In this document: positions 6,032 through 6,810 of the stretch, in pieces
Layout of the letters: each line of letters opens with the position of its first letter
Numbering within the stretch: the stretch's first letter is position 1
Source: Candidatus Sivonenia alaskensis PMM_0068
GTDB taxonomy: Bacteria; Cyanobacteriota; Cyanobacteriia; Gloeobacterales; PMM-0068
Reading direction: 5' to 3'
NCBI GenBank assembly: GCA_949127685.1
Contig: CASBPW010000265.1
Coordinates: 1 to 6,810 of the forward strand
Length of the DNA: 6,810 nt
Notes under the pieces: model-generated
Database searches by the model: none
Told to the model about the DNA's origin: nothing
Seen by the model: the letters and a program-made list of their open reading frames with translations, nothing else
Program-made: the position numbers and the translations under genes

Positions 6032-6810
6032 ATGGAAAAGCTACACCCCAAAACCATTGAAATGGTCCGCCAAAGGGCGGATATCGTTGAGGTGGTCGCC
6101 GATAAGGTGGTGTTACGCAAATCAGGCCGAGATTTCAAAGGCTTGTGCCCGTTCCATGATGATAAGAGCCCTAGCTTTTACGTTAGTGCCAGTAAGGGCA
6201 TCTATAAGTGTTTTAGCTGTGGGGCGGCGGGCGATGTCTTTAAGTTCGTTGCTGAAATTAATAAAATTCCCTTTGCTGAAGCTGCCCTAGAGCTGGCCCA
6301 GCGCTATCAAGTCCCTGTCCATACACTGCATCCAGAGAAAAAAGCAGAATTTGCACGGCAGCTTTCCCGCCAACAACAGTTGTTGGAAATTCTCCAGCAG
6401 GCCGCAGAGTTCTATAGCTATGCCCTGCATAGTAAACCTGGTCGCCCAGCCCTTGAGTATTTACACCAACGCAACCTGAACGCAGAGACTATCCAACAGT
6501 TTCAACTAGGCTATGCGCCCCAAGGGTGGCAAGCACTTTATAGCTATCTAGTGGAGCAAAAGCGCTATCCTGTGCAACTGGTAGCGGAATGTGGCCTCAT
6601 TCGTTCTCGCAATACGGGAGGTGGCTGGTACGACTACTTCCGCCATCGATTGATGGTCCCTATTTGTAATGACCGGGGGCAGGTCGTAGCCTTTGGGGGG
6701 AGGAGCCTCGGAGAAGAACAGCCTAAATACCTGAATTCTCCTGAGACAGAACTATTTTCTAAGGGCCGTACCCTCTACGCGCTGCATCTCGCCAAGGATG
6801 GGATCAGCCG
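6032..6810 (+). CDS. dnaG: DNA primase DnaG, N-terminal part (runs off the window)
   Basis: DnaG makes the short RNA primers used to start leading- and lagging-strand synthesis at the replication fork, working with the replicative helicase. The first 259 codons are present and the frame stays open to the window end. The N-terminus (MEKLHPKTIEMVRQRADIVEVV) matches the usual family start, which supports the ATG at 6032. The CHC2 zinc-binding domain covers about residues 30-95, with ligands C39, H42, C60 and C63 in CPFHDDKSPSF and KCFSCG. A glutamine-rich linker (109-123) follows. The start of the RNA-polymerase core includes FRHRLMVPI (203-211), VVAFGGRSL (218-226) and PKYLNSPET (231-239). The Toprim catalytic motifs and the helicase-binding C-terminus lie beyond the edge. 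The gene diverges from pip across a structured spacer of about 200 bases. No frameshift or missing zinc ligand is seen. Confidence 0.97.
   Translation, partial: MEKLHPKTIEMVRQRADIVEVVADKVVLRKSGRDFKGLCPFHDDKSPSFYVSASKGIYKCFSCGAAGDVFKFVAEINKIPFAEAALELAQRYQVPVHTLHPEKKAEFARQLSRQQQLLEILQQAAEFYSYALHSKPGRPALEYLHQRNLNAETIQQFQLGYAPQGWQALYSYLVEQKRYPVQLVAECGLIRSRNTGGGWYDYFRHRLMVPICNDRGQVVAFGGRSLGEEQPKYLNSPETELFSKGRTLYALHLAKDGIS

Noticed and set aside
6057..6290. Plus-strand 77-codon open frame near the start of dnaG
   Set aside because: It lies in a different frame from dnaG over the zinc-binding domain, where the dnaG frame is unmistakable.
1..6810. Mobile element, CRISPR array, toxin-antitoxin or defence system
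   Set aside because: No transposase, integrase, regularly spaced repeats or defence-type domain is visible. The genes are housekeeping and intact.

Overview
The window reads as ordinary chromosomal DNA of a cyanobacterium. The case rests on three things. The first gene is a long APC-type permease of a kind I associate with cyanobacteria and actinobacteria. The second is the MEP-pathway enzyme Dxr. The third is the style of the DnaG and RsmG proteins, together with weak or absent Shine-Dalgarno sites in front of several genes. Base composition is roughly balanced. I found no copy of the cyanobacterial HIP1 octamer (GCGATCGC) by eye. I cannot name a genus.

Layout: 1-355 is a leader region with no convincing gene. 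356-2335 (+) encodes a roughly 660-residue integral membrane APC-type permease with a soluble C-terminal domain. 2336-2478 is a spacer with hairpin-forming sequence. 2479-2745 (+) is a small unrecognised gene. 2829-4004 (+) is dxr, and it is followed with almost no gap by rsmG (to 4787, +). These two form a tight pair in which the rsmG ribosome-binding site appears to overlap the dxr stop codon. pip (prolyl iminopeptidase, 4883-5830, -) converges on rsmG across a 97-base spacer that contains a G6-CC-G6 tract. pip is divergent from dnaG, which starts at 6032 (+) and runs off the window after the zinc-binding domain and the start of the polymerase core. The roughly 200-base pip/dnaG spacer holds nested inverted repeats, which are the most interesting unexplained structure here.

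Functionally this is mostly a housekeeping neighbourhood: isoprenoid precursor synthesis (dxr), ribosomal RNA methylation (rsmG), replication priming (dnaG), peptide turnover (pip) and a transporter. I see no mobile element, CRISPR array, tRNA, rRNA or defence system. The items worth a second look are the structured pip/dnaG spacer, the orphan 88-codon gene, and the permease leader and C-terminal domain.
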